This document shows, piece after piece, positions 29,440 to 39,239 of a stretch of DNA of 64,000 nt. Every line of letters begins with the position of its first letter. Within the stretch, counting starts at the first letter, position 1. The stretch is taken from assembly GCF_024341905.1 (NCBI RefSeq), contig NZ_BQXY01000008.1:1-64000 (forward strand), written 5' to 3'. The notes under the pieces are model-generated. The model searched no databases. It was given only the letters and a program-made list of their open reading frames with translations, and had not been told where the DNA came from. A program made the translations under genes and the position numbers. Origin of the DNA: Clostridium folliculivorans. GTDB taxonomy: Bacteria; Bacillota; Clostridia; Clostridiales; Clostridiaceae.

Positions 29440-30444
29440 ATGGCGAGAAGTAAAAAAAGAAGAAAAATGAAAGAAAAGATAAAGAGAATGGAGAATATTA
29501 AAAATGGAAAATTAGTAAGGTTTAATTTATCCAATTCTCCAGTGAAGTATAAGGGATTTAAAGATAAATATAATTATCAAACTAATATACATAATTTGAT
29601 TTACAAAGATGCTAGTTTTGAAAATGTTAAATACCATGCATCAAATATAACTAAATGTAATTTTAAAAATACAAAATTACTTGGAGTAGAGTTTACAAGT
29701 TGCAATTTAAAAAGTACATCCTTCAAGAATGCTATATTAAGAGATGTTATCTTCTTTAATTGTAATTTGAAAAATACTGACTTTGAAGGTGTAAAATATG
29801 ATAATGTAATTTTTATTTCAACTAATCTAGAAAATGCGAAGAACCTTAATTTGACTGATAAATGTGATGTTTTAAGAACTTATCCTAAAGCTATATTAAA
29901 TAAAGAATTATGTGAAACTGTTTTAAAGTTATCAGAATGTGAAAAAATATATAAATATCATGTATTACATGTTAAGAAGAATAAAATTAATAGATGGAAT
30001 TTGAGTATACTTCAAAATTACTATGACAATAGATTACAAAGGGCTCTTGAGGCATTATATAGAAGAAAAAGTAAGTATGCATTTTATACGGTATATGCAT
30101 ATAGGAGAATGATTGACTTATATTTACATATATTATATATTATAGTTGTCCTGCTCCGGAACAGGGAAACTTGTGAAAACCATATCGACAATTGGGGACA
30201 CGTTATGTTGGTTAGTATTCGAGGAGGGATGCCTATGGTAAATAAAGTTTTAACAGTAATTGCTTTTTTAGGTTTTACGTTAGAACAAGTTTTGAATAGT
30301 TCAATCCCATTCCGATTACTCGGGGTTAAATGTAAAGATGATATTTTTAATATACAAAATTTAAGGGCGGATTTTAACGGTCATGTATCGTGGCCATCAT
30401 ATAAAAACCTTAGACATTTCTGTCTAAGGTTTTTCACTATTTAA
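29440..30444 (+). CDS. Pentapeptide-repeat protein with C-terminal hydrophobic segments
   Basis: ATG 29440 follows TTGGAGG by 6 nt; upstream residues of the open frame overlap the ssrA terminator. The 334-residue product begins with a lysine-rich segment, then pentapeptide repeats at about 45-125 (NFKNTKLLGVEFTSCNLKSTSFKNAILRDVIFFNCNL... pattern A/C-x-F/L-x-x). A less ordered, basic, tyrosine-rich region and hydrophobic stretches near 235-250 and 275-290 follow. Function is unknown. The frame runs through a perfect terminator hairpin (30402-30435) and stops after it, so the true end may have been altered by a frameshift. Confidence 0.6.
   Translation: MARSKKRRKMKEKIKRMENIKNGKLVRFNLSNSPVKYKGFKDKYNYQTNIHNLIYKDASFENVKYHASNITKCNFKNTKLLGVEFTSCNLKSTSFKNAILRDVIFFNCNLKNTDFEGVKYDNVIFISTNLENAKNLNLTDKCDVLRTYPKAILNKELCETVLKLSECEKIYKYHVLHVKKNKINRWNLSILQNYYDNRLQRALEALYRRKSKYAFYTVYAYRRMIDLYLHILYIIVVLLRNRETCENHIDNWGHVMLVSIRGGMPMVNKVLTVIAFLGFTLEQVLNSSIPFRLLGVKCKDDIFNIQNLRADFNGHVSWPSYKNLRHFCLRFFTI
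30402..30435. terminator. Terminator inside the 3' end of the pentapeptide-repeat frame
   Basis: AAAAACCTTAGACA / TGTCTAAGGTTTTT with loop TTTC. It serves the plus-strand gene and also the convergent endonuclease gene, whose stop begins at 30437. Confidence 0.85.
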
Positions 30445-30850
30445 TTGAAATAAATCTATCATAAAATTCTTGTTTCTTTTCTAGAAGTTCTTCAGAATAT
30501 CTACCATTTCTAGGTGTTAAGCTTTTGTATTCATTTATAATCATTGAAGCTCGGCGCTTTTTACTTTTAATGACAAGATAGGGCTCTATCATTTCTAGAA
30601 AGCTTATAGCATCATTATACTTCAATATATATGAAAAACAATCTCTATGTTTTTCAGTATCATAATTTTTCTTTCTTTTAATTACTCCGGTATTTGTTTT
30701 GTTTTTAATCCATTGCAGAAGTTCTAAGGTTGTAGAAGCTATAGAAACACATGGGGCATGAAATTCATTACTGTGAAACTTGGTTAGCATAATGCTACCT
30801 TCGCCATCAATTATTCCAGCAATATAAGCTTTTTCTTCATTTGTCAGCAT
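30437..30850 (-). CDS. LAGLIDADG-type homing endonuclease, free-standing
   Basis: The 137-residue protein starts after CGGAGGTAC on the minus strand. Residues 9-18 (YIAGIIDGEGSI) are the LAGLIDADG helix carrying the catalytic acidic residue, followed by the typical SIASTTLELLQWIKNKTNTG segment. One motif implies that it acts as a homodimer. The pattern matches the small endonucleases found in introns or standing alone in Firmicutes and their phages. No split host gene, intron core or intein is evident, so it appears to be a solitary mobile gene. It lies downstream of ssrA and the pentapeptide gene. Confidence 0.85.
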   Translation of the reverse strand: MLTNEEKAYIAGIIDGEGSIMLTKFHSNEFHAPCVSIASTTLELLQWIKNKTNTGVIKRKKNYDTEKHRDCFSYILKYNDAISFLEMIEPYLVIKSKKRRASMIINEYKSLTPRNGRYSEELLEKKQEFYDRFISIK

Positions 30851-31298
30851 AAGTACCTCCGAAAGTGGTATGTATTGGAGTTAGTATAATAATAGTATTA
30901 TTTACATTTGCTTAAAATTTAATAGTATTTTGATTTTAGTATGTGATAGACATAAAATAATAACCCTATTGATTTATACTTAAAAGTGCTTGATAATCTA
31001 CATTTAATGCTATTTTTGAAATTGTTAAAGGTACTAAAACTTTGACGTTTAAATACAGAATAGACAATGCTCAGTATTAAATTATTATTTAATATTTGAA
31101 ATCATTATGATTCATTCATCGTTTAAAATAGAGTTCTATAATAAAATAAGTGCCTTATTTATGGCACTCATAAAATCAATAATTAATTCAAATTTTTTAT
31201 TTTGAAAGATTAATAATGTTTTCCTAAGGTGGGGTAATGGGAATATCTAATGGCTAAGCAACTGTAAAAACAGGAGAAACCCTAAGGGCTTAAAGAAC
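30851..31298. other. Intergenic region upstream of the endonuclease gene
   Basis: It contains a GTGCC / GGCAC hairpin (about 31151-31171) and an unusually G-rich, structured-looking stretch (31225-31300). The stretch includes CTGT-AAAA-ACAG and CCC-TAA-GGG mini-hairpins and ends at the next gene. No coding gene was seen. Confidence 0.4.
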
Positions 31299-31796
31299 CT
31301 ATTTAGTAGAATCCATTTTTTTTTGCAATTCTTTTACTGTTTCAGTTGAGTTTATAGCAACTAGGTACTTATGAGGAAATATTATTTTTAGTGATAGCCA
31401 GTTCTCATCACCATCTTTAGGTGCTTTATGATTTACTACGGAATACGTACCATTCGAATCCTCTTTAACTATAACAACTAATGGGTTAGATCCTCCAGCG
31501 TTTGTATCAGATTCAAATAATGTATACATATATACGTATTTAAGTCCAAATTTTTCATCAATTTCATAAATTTTATGAGCTTCATATTTTTCACTTGTTG
31601 ATACATTAGACCAATTGAAATAATTATTTTTTATATAATCTGATAACACCGCATCTAAATCTTTTTTATTCAAATTTTGTGAATATACAATATTATGCTT
31701 TGATGGTGCATAATATCGTAAAAAAGATAAGGATCCTATTGATGCTATTATAATTAGTAGAATGATAGTTAATGATATTTTAAATTTTTTATTCAT
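31299..31796 (-). CDS. Hypothetical membrane-anchored protein
   Basis: The 165-residue protein has one N-terminal membrane helix (ISLTIILLIIIASIGSLSFL, about 7-26) and an extracytoplasmic domain of mixed charge. I do not recognise the family. A clear RBS (GGGAGGTAATT) supports expression. A 50-codon frame on the same strand ends 22 bp upstream, so the two may be cotranscribed. The sequence near ESDTNAGGSNPLVVIVKEDSNGTYSVV suggests a beta-rich fold. Confidence 0.6.
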   Translation of the reverse strand: MNKKFKISLTIILLIIIASIGSLSFLRYYAPSKHNIVYSQNLNKKDLDAVLSDYIKNNYFNWSNVSTSEKYEAHKIYEIDEKFGLKYVYMYTLFESDTNAGGSNPLVVIVKEDSNGTYSVVNHKAPKDGDENWLSLKIIFPHKYLVAINSTETVKELQKKMDSTK

Positions 31797-31818
31797 AATT
31801 ACCTCCCAATATTTTATT

Positions 31819-31971
31819 TTAAGGCATAGATAATAGTGATTTTAGAAGTATATCAAAATGTGGAGTACCTAGGTCAGCAATGAAATGATATCCATATTTT
31901 GTATAATATTCACTATTCCCCCATTTAATTATAGCATAAAAATTAGTATGATCTTTGTGATTTTTTGCCAT
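31819..31971 (-). pseudogene. Short frame resembling a GNAT acetyltransferase fragment
   Basis: A 50-codon frame (MAKNHKDHTNFYAIIKWGNSEYYTKYGYHF...) ends 22 bp before the hypothetical membrane protein gene. The WGNSEYYTKYGY stretch resembles the conserved GNAT segment before the last strand (typically GxxxYYxxFGF). The length is far too short for a complete enzyme and the RBS is poor. It is probably a remnant; this is a weak call. Confidence 0.3.
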
Positions 31972-31981
31972 GGAAGTATTG

Positions 31982-32011
31982 AAGGACTTACTATTTTAAT
32001 AGTAAGTCCTT
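31982..32011. terminator. 14-bp perfect hairpin
   Basis: AAGGACTTACTATT and AATAGTAAGTCCTT are separated by two bases. No strong T-run follows on either strand. It marks the boundary of the following PTS locus. The remaining gap to licR holds only the cre/promoter. Confidence 0.5.
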
Positions 32012-32214
32012 GATGAATTGTAGCCTTTCTCATTGCCTTATCTAACATGATTATCTGTAAGAATATTAATTTCACTAATTGGAGAAAACATTCCTAAGAG
32101 ATAAAAAAAATAATATATCAAAAATATTCACTATTAGACATAAAAATTGCTGTGTTAAAATGCTGAAATAAATGCTTTTTTTCTATATACTTCAATAAAA
32201 GTCAAATTTTTTAC

Positions 32215-32240
32215 TTGACAACGCTTTCAAGCAGTATAAA
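32215..32240 (+). promoter_or_regulatory. licR promoter with catabolite-responsive (cre) element
   Basis: TTGACA (32215-32220) is the -35, with TATAAA/TAAAAA downstream as -10. TGACAACGCTTTCA (32216-32229) matches the cre consensus TGAAARCGYTTTCA with one mismatch and overlaps the -35. CcpA binding here would repress the locus when glucose is present. Confidence 0.7.
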
Positions 32241-32293
32241 AATAAGGACGTAAATATCAATTAAGAAAAGAACATAGAAAAGGGGGCCGAAAA

Positions 32294-34222
32294 GTGGTTT
32301 CGAAACGCCAAAAAGACATCGTGTTGTCTTTAATGAAGTCAAAAGACCCTGTTACGTCTGAATGGATGGCAAAAGAACTTGGAGTAAGTGACAGAACCAT
32401 TAGAACTGAGATCAAAGAACTTCAATCACAAAGTGCTTTGTTAGGAATTGTTATTGAATCGTTTCGTGGAAAAGGCTATTTATTAAAAGTAAAGGATTTT
32501 GCAACTTTTGAAAAAGAATTTACTCTTAATGAAAAAGACTCCGTGGATGATACTCAATCAAATCTTTACGAACATCAAAATCGGGTTATATATATATTAA
32601 GGCGATTGTTATTAGGAAAGGACCTAGTAAAATTAGAAAGTCTTGAGGAATCCCTATTTGTTTCTAAGCCTAAGTTGCAAAATGACTTAAAAATGGTCCG
32701 CGAAATATTGGAGAGTTATCATTTGAAGTTAGTTTCGACACCGCATTATGGTATGCATGTGGAGGGCGATGAATATATGAAGCGGATATGCCTTTCAAAT
32801 TATATTTTAAGTCGAAATAGAAACTTAAACATTGACAGTAAGTCCTTACAACTATTGGATAAAAATCTGTTTGAAAAAATTAGGGAAATCATCATAAAAA
32901 AGGTAAATAAATATGAATTTGAAATTTCGGACATTACACTTGAAAATTTGGCAACTCATATTGCCATTGGATGCAAAAGGATTGATGAAGGGTTTGTCAT
33001 TGAAAATTTCGAACATGATGTAATTGGAAAATATCCGTTTGAAAGTATAATAGCAAATGAAATTGTTAAGGAAGTTGAGGAGTTTACCGGTAAAATTTTT
33101 CCGGAAGCTGAAATTAATTATATTATCGTCCATTTGTTAGGTACAAAATTAATTCATAAGAATGTTTTAAATGAATCTAGCGAAAATGATAATTTACGCA
33201 CCATCATTAATTGTATGCTGGAAAAATTGAAAACCAATTTTAATTGGGATTTTTATGGGGACTCTGAATTCATTCAAGCCATGATTATGCACATAGGACC
33301 CGCAATGAATCGATTACGCTATAGTATGAGTATTCGCAATCCATTATTAGACGACATTAAAAGAAAATATCCTAGTGCTTTTCAAGGTGCCGCTATTGCT
33401 AGCAGATGTATAGAGCACTACTTGGGGGTTGAAGTAGGAGAACACGAAATTGCTTATATTGCATTACATATAGGTGTGGCATTAGAAAGAATTAAGGCAA
33501 TCCAAATAAAGACAAAACGAGTAATTGTAGTTTGCAATTCAGGTGTCGGAAGCGCAAAATTATTGTACTATCGTTTAAAAAATGAATTTAAAGATGAAAT
33601 AGATATTGTGGCCACAACTAGTTACTATCAATTAAATGAATACGATCTATCCTCAATTGATTTTATTATAAGCACGATTCCATTAAAAGAAGATATAGGA
33701 GTTCCCGTGCAAGTTGTTCATACTTTTTTAGGAGGGGAAGATATTGTAAGTATTCAGGAGAAACTGAGGTCTGTAAAGGGCTCCGAGGAACGCAGATATC
33801 TAGATGAATCCAGAGTTTTTATTCATAAAAACTTTGATGACAAAGAAAGCGTAATCCGTTTTATGTGTGAAGAATTACACAAACAAAAACTTGTTTCTAA
33901 GGATTATGTAAATTCTGTATTTGAAAGGGAGGAAATCGCTGCAACTAGCTTTGGAAATTTTGTTGCCATTCCTCATCCATTCGAACCAGAAACAGAGAAA
34001 ACATTTTGGACTGTGTGCACATTAAAAAAGCCTATAGAATGGGCAGGTAAGAATATGGTTCAATTTATCTGTTTGTTAAACATTGGAAAAAATCCTAAGG
34101 AAGACCTGGAAGGGATGTATCGAAGGCTCATTGCTTTAGTTGAAAACAGAACAATGGTCCAAAAAATTCTGAGGAGCGAATCAGCTGAAGATATAGTAAG
34201 GCTTGTAAATGGGTGTAAATAA
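32294..34222 (+). CDS. licR: PTS-regulated transcriptional activator, LicR/BglG-type with PRDs, EIIB and EIIA domains
   Basis: The 642-residue protein (GTG start after AAGGGGG) is the size of Bacillus LicR. In order it has an N-terminal HTH (about 4-60), a second Mga-like HTH (95-160), PRD1 (about 185-290, His222 and His280), PRD2 (about 305-400, His333 and His392), a GatB-like EIIB domain with Cys414 (VVCNSGVGSAK), and a mannitol/fructose-type EIIA domain with His561 (AIPHP). HPr phosphorylation activates it and the beta-glucoside EIIB inhibits it in the absence of substrate. It directly precedes the EIIB-EIIC-EIIA-GH1 genes that it most likely activates. Confidence 0.92.
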   Translation: MVSKRQKDIVLSLMKSKDPVTSEWMAKELGVSDRTIRTEIKELQSQSALLGIVIESFRGKGYLLKVKDFATFEKEFTLNEKDSVDDTQSNLYEHQNRVIYILRRLLLGKDLVKLESLEESLFVSKPKLQNDLKMVREILESYHLKLVSTPHYGMHVEGDEYMKRICLSNYILSRNRNLNIDSKSLQLLDKNLFEKIREIIIKKVNKYEFEISDITLENLATHIAIGCKRIDEGFVIENFEHDVIGKYPFESIIANEIVKEVEEFTGKIFPEAEINYIIVHLLGTKLIHKNVLNESSENDNLRTIINCMLEKLKTNFNWDFYGDSEFIQAMIMHIGPAMNRLRYSMSIRNPLLDDIKRKYPSAFQGAAIASRCIEHYLGVEVGEHEIAYIALHIGVALERIKAIQIKTKRVIVVCNSGVGSAKLLYYRLKNEFKDEIDIVATTSYYQLNEYDLSSIDFIISTIPLKEDIGVPVQVVHTFLGGEDIVSIQEKLRSVKGSEERRYLDESRVFIHKNFDDKESVIRFMCEELHKQKLVSKDYVNSVFEREEIAATSFGNFVAIPHPFEPETEKTFWTVCTLKKPIEWAGKNMVQFICLLNIGKNPKEDLEGMYRRLIALVENRTMVQKILRSESAEDIVRLVNGCK

Positions 34223-34287
34223 CTAAACGTAAGTTAAATTCAATAAACAAAGTATTAAAACTTAAGAGTGCAATATAAAACAGAAGT

Positions 34288-34330
34288 GGTATTCATAGCA
34301 GGATACCTTTTTCCGTTATCAACGGAAAAA
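34288..34330 (+). promoter_or_regulatory. Tandem hairpins upstream of the licB-like gene
   Basis: GGTAT / ATACC (34288-34307) abuts TTTTTCCGTT / AACGGAAAAA (34308-34330). The second may terminate licR or lie near the operon promoter that LicR activates. I see no classic RAT here. Confidence 0.4.
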
Positions 34331-34470
34331 TCCTTTCTGTAAAACAAATAAGTTTTAGAATAAACTATAAACAACAAGTAATCAAAGCAAAATGAAAAGG
34401 TTGTCAATTGATGCAGTTTAGATAGTTGGTTACTTATTTTATTAAAAGGTTTTTTATAGGAGGAGAAGCA

Positions 34471-34779
34471 ATGAATATTTTATTATGTTGTGCAGCTGGG
34501 ATGAGTACAAGTTTGCTTGTGACCAAAATGGAAAAGGCCGCAGAAAAACAAGGTTTGGAAGGGAAAATTTGGGCTGCTCCGGCAACTCATATCAATGAAC
34601 ACATTGACAAGGCGGATGTCGTTCTTTTAGGACCACAAGTTCGATATCTACTTTCAAAAATAAAAGCATTAGGGGATGAAAAAGGTATTCCAGTAGATAC
34701 TATTGACCCAACTCACTACGGGATGTGTAATGGTGAAGAAGTTCTAAAAACTGCTATAAAGTTAGTAAATAACAAATAA
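34471..34779 (+). CDS. licB: PTS lactose/cellobiose-type EIIB component
   Basis: The start is ATG 34471 after AGGAGGAG. The 102-residue protein opens [15 protein letters not shown] with the phosphocysteine Cys7, and ends [18 protein letters not shown], as in LicB/CelA. It passes phosphate from EIIA to the incoming beta-glucoside. It has its RBS and sits 249 bp after licR and 21 bp before the EIIC gene. Confidence 0.93.
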   Translation: MNILLCCAAGMSTSLLVTKMEKAAEKQGLEGKIWAAPATHINEHIDKADVVLLGPQVRYLLSKIKALGDEKGIPVDTIDPTHYGMCNGEEVLKTAIKLVNNK

Positions 34780-34800
34780 ATTAAGAGGGGGAAGAAGAAA

Positions 34801-36117
34801 ATGAGCAAATACAACGACTTTCTAGAACAAAAGGTAATGCCTGTTGCAGCAAGAGTCGGTGCGCAAAGACACTTATTGGCGCTCCGTGATGGTCTGATTG
34901 CCACTATGCCATTCATGATCATTGGGTCATTATTTCTAATCTTAGCCAATTTTCCAATTAATGGATATGCAGAATGGATGAGTTCTATTTTCGGCGCAGG
35001 CTGGAAAAATAGTTTAAACTATCCGGTAGATGCAACTTACAATATCATGTCGCTCATTGCTGCATTCGCTGTAGCTTACCGATTAGCTGAAAGCTATAAG
35101 GTTGATAAGTTGAGTGCCGGTACTATTTCAGTAGCTGCCTTCTTATTAACAACACCATTTAATTTCCTATTTAAGGCAGCCGGAGCTAAAGATGCTGTTA
35201 TGGTAACCGGTGCACTTTCAAAAGCATTTTTAAGCAGTAAAGGTTTGTTTGTTGCATTACTTATTGCAATTATATCAACAGAAATTTATCGTTGGTTCGT
35301 CCAAAAAGAAATTATAATTAAAATGCCAGATGGTGTACCACCAACTGTTGGTAAATCATTTGCAGCTCTAATTCCAGGATTTGCTGTTATTCTTTTGGTT
35401 TGGGGAGTACGTTTACTCGTTGAAACCACTCATTATGGAACGATTAATGGCTTAGTTACCACAATTTTAGGTGATCCGTTAAAAATGGTGGGACTTACTC
35501 TTGGTGGATCCCTTGTTGCTGAATTTTTTGTAACATTACTATGGGGTGCTGGATTGCATGGTACAAACATTGTTAAAAGTGTTATGGAACCAATTTGGCT
35601 TAGTGCTTCCGGTGACAATGCTGCAGCATATCAAGCTGGCCAACATCTACCACATGTTGCTACTATGCAATTCTGGGATAACTTTATCCACATCGGTGGA
35701 ACGGGTGTAACATTTGGCTTAGTTCTTGCAATGTTAGTCTTTTCTAGATCAAAGCAAATGAAAAGTCTTAGTCGTTTATCAATAGCTCCTGCTATTTTTA
35801 ACATAAACGAGCCAGTAATCTTTGGATTGCCAATAATGTTAAACCCGATAATGATTATTCCATTTATCATTACTTCACTTGTTGTCGTTATTGTAACTTT
35901 TATTGCAATGAATTTTGGATTGGTAGCGTTACCTACAGGTATTGCAGTCCCTTGGACAACACCACCAATTATCGCAGGCTATCTTGCATCCGGTGGACAT
36001 ATTTCGGGGGCAGTGATGAATGTAGTTGATATATTTATTTCATTCCTAATCTATACTCCTTTCTTCAGAATCTATGATAAGGCGAAGATGAGAGAAGAGG
36101 AAGGGCTGAATAACTAA
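34801..36117 (+). CDS. licC: PTS lactose/cellobiose-type EIIC permease
   Basis: The 438-residue membrane protein has 8-10 helices and the family landmarks ALRDGLIATMPFMIIGS, LHGTNIVKSVMEPIW, FNINEPVIFGLPIMLNP and TGIAVPWTTPPIIAGYL. It translocates and phosphorylates cellobiose-like sugars with EIIB and EIIA. The RBS AGAGGGGG is strong. Codons such as GGC, GTC and CTC are commoner than in flanking genes. Confidence 0.93.
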   Translation: MSKYNDFLEQKVMPVAARVGAQRHLLALRDGLIATMPFMIIGSLFLILANFPINGYAEWMSSIFGAGWKNSLNYPVDATYNIMSLIAAFAVAYRLAESYKVDKLSAGTISVAAFLLTTPFNFLFKAAGAKDAVMVTGALSKAFLSSKGLFVALLIAIISTEIYRWFVQKEIIIKMPDGVPPTVGKSFAALIPGFAVILLVWGVRLLVETTHYGTINGLVTTILGDPLKMVGLTLGGSLVAEFFVTLLWGAGLHGTNIVKSVMEPIWLSASGDNAAAYQAGQHLPHVATMQFWDNFIHIGGTGVTFGLVLAMLVFSRSKQMKSLSRLSIAPAIFNINEPVIFGLPIMLNPIMIIPFIITSLVVVIVTFIAMNFGLVALPTGIAVPWTTPPIIAGYLASGGHISGAVMNVVDIFISFLIYTPFFRIYDKAKMREEEGLNN

Positions 36118-36183
36118 GAAAGTGAGGCAGGTATATATTTGTCTATTGCCTGCCTCCTTAATACAATTGAGAGGACTTTAATT

Positions 36184-36504
36184 ATGAATAAAGAAGAACT
36201 ATATAATATTGCATTTCAATTAATCCTTCACGCTGGGAACGCAAGAAGCTCGGCAATGGAAGCAATCCAAAAAGCGAAAGAAGGCAATTTTGATGAAGTA
36301 GAAGCAAAATTGATAGAAGCAGATAATGCTTTAAATGAAGCACATCATTTTCAAACTAGCTTAATACAAAAGGAAGCAGGCGGAGAGGCATTTGATTTTT
36401 CTCTTATTATGGTTCATGCACAAGACCATTTTATGACTTCCATGGCACTTAAAGATATGGCTAGTGAAATCACTGATTTGTATAAACTTATCAAAAAGGC
36501 TTAA
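36184..36504 (+). CDS. licA: PTS lactose/cellobiose-type EIIA component
   Basis: The start is ATG 36184 after GAGAGG; the frame extends upstream without support. The 106-residue trimeric-helical protein has the active-site motif MVHAQDHFM with His78 and the metal-binding Asp81. It relays phosphate from HPr to EIIB. The gene lies between the EIIC and GH1 genes, completing the operon. Confidence 0.93.
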   Translation: MNKEELYNIAFQLILHAGNARSSAMEAIQKAKEGNFDEVEAKLIEADNALNEAHHFQTSLIQKEAGGEAFDFSLIMVHAQDHFMTSMALKDMASEITDLYKLIKKA

Positions 36505-36597
36505 TGCAGATCCATTTTTAGGATTGCCCAACTTATTTTGGGCAGTTTTTGTTTTTTATAAAATCAAAAAAAGTAATGTACTTTAGAAAGGAAATGA

Positions 36598-38097
<1,500 letters not shown>

Positions 38098-38110
38098 AAT
38101 TGATAGAATT

Positions 38111-38173
38111 GTGGAAAAACCTCACTTGGAATAGTTACGGAGAACCGTATCATAAGTAAATGAGGTTTTTTAG
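38111..38173 (+). terminator. Terminator of the lic operon
   Basis: AAAAACCTCA / TGAGGTTTTTT enclose a second small hairpin (TACGG / CCGTA). Confidence 0.8.
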
Positions 38174-38243
38174 CCTTAGGTAGCTATTATAAAATAGAGG
38201 CATGGGAACAGCACGATCATTAGCTCTCCAATATGAAAATCAC

Positions 38244-38286
38244 GAACCGCCTGTAGGTGGCTTAAATAGCTGCTTACAAGCGGTTA
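38244..38286 (-). terminator. Hairpin downstream of the ApbE gene
   Basis: AACCGC / GCGGTT with an extended inner stem (CTGTAGGTGGCT / AGCTGCTTACAAG) ends 15 bp past the minus-strand ApbE stop. The T-run is weak (GATTTTC). Confidence 0.55.
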
Positions 38287-38300
38287 TATTCTTTGAAATA

Positions 38301-39239
38301 TTACATTGTTAATGGATATATTTTTCCTTTAAGATTATCTGTATAGGCTAGTTTTCCATCCGTAGTTATTACAACAGCACCCATCCCTTTAATGCTATTA
38401 ACTCTACGAATAATTGAAGCAGCATCTAATCCAAACAATTTTGTAGTATATATATCACAGTTTAGGGATTTATCAGCAATAATAGTCAAAGAAGCTATAT
38501 TGCTTTCTATTGGATAGCCTGTTTTGCTGTCAAATATATGGTGGTATTTAGTACCATCCTTTTCAAACATTCTCTCATATATTCCTGAGGTTACAACGGA
38601 TTGATCTTTTATTTTCACAAGTGCCACTGCATTTCCCCTTGGTAGAAACGGATTTTGTATTCCGACATTCCAGTCACCGCCGATCGATGGTGATTCTCCA
38701 AAAACGAGGACATTACCTCCCATATCTACCATAGCTGAAACAGCTCCATTTTCCTTAAATAATTCCATAACTTTATCAGCAAAATAGCCCTTGGCTATGG
38801 CTCCAAGGTCAAGCTCAATGCCTTTTTTCAAAAAATACACGGTCTTTTTTTCATCATCTAGTTGTATATTTTCAGGCTTTAAAAGTTCAAGTACCTTTGC
38901 TATAGATTCTTTCTCTGGTACATGTGCCCCCTGAAAACCTATTTTCCATAATTTTATTAATGGACCTATTGCTATATTTAAATATGTATTCTCACATAGA
39001 CTATGTTCTTTACCTATTTTTATGAGCTCATACAGTTCATCATCTACTTTTTGTGGAGCAAATGAAGCTTCTTTTTTAAGCAGCGCAAGCTGTGAGTTAT
39101 CACTGTTGGCGCTAAAGACTTGTTCATAATGAATCAGCATATCTTCAGCCTTTTCTGCAAGCTTTTCAGCAGTATCTGCTTTTATATATAGAGAGATTTT
39201 TGTTCCCATAAGATATATTATCTTTTTATACTCATTCAT
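38301..39239 (-). CDS. ApbE-family FAD:protein FMN transferase, cytosolic
   Basis: The 312-residue enzyme covalently attaches FMN to a Ser/Thr of target proteins. It lacks a signal peptide, unlike most ApbE lipoproteins, so it should act in the cytosol. The core motifs are GPLIKLWKIG, ELDLGAIAKGYFAD (magnesium site), AMVDMGGNVLVFG and YHHIFDSKTGYPIESNIASLTI. Its start overlaps the LysR stop by 8 bp. The divergent flavoprotein at 40966 carries a flavinylation motif, so it is the likely target. The position corresponds to hcrF of the Lactobacillus hcr locus, as I recall it. Confidence 0.88.
   Translation of the reverse strand: MNEYKKIIYLMGTKISLYIKADTAEKLAEKAEDMLIHYEQVFSANSDNSQLALLKKEASFAPQKVDDELYELIKIGKEHSLCENTYLNIAIGPLIKLWKIGFQGAHVPEKESIAKVLELLKPENIQLDDEKKTVYFLKKGIELDLGAIAKGYFADKVMELFKENGAVSAMVDMGGNVLVFGESPSIGGDWNVGIQNPFLPRGNAVALVKIKDQSVVTSGIYERMFEKDGTKYHHIFDSKTGYPIESNIASLTIIADKSLNCDIYTTKLFGLDAASIIRRVNSIKGMGAVVITTDGKLAYTDNLKGKIYPLTM

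Noticed and set aside
34223..34470. Possible sigma-54 (-24/-12) promoter before the lic EIIB gene
   Set aside because: TTGTCAATTGATGCA lacks the invariant GG and correct GC spacing, and LicR does not have the AAA+ domain needed for sigma-54.
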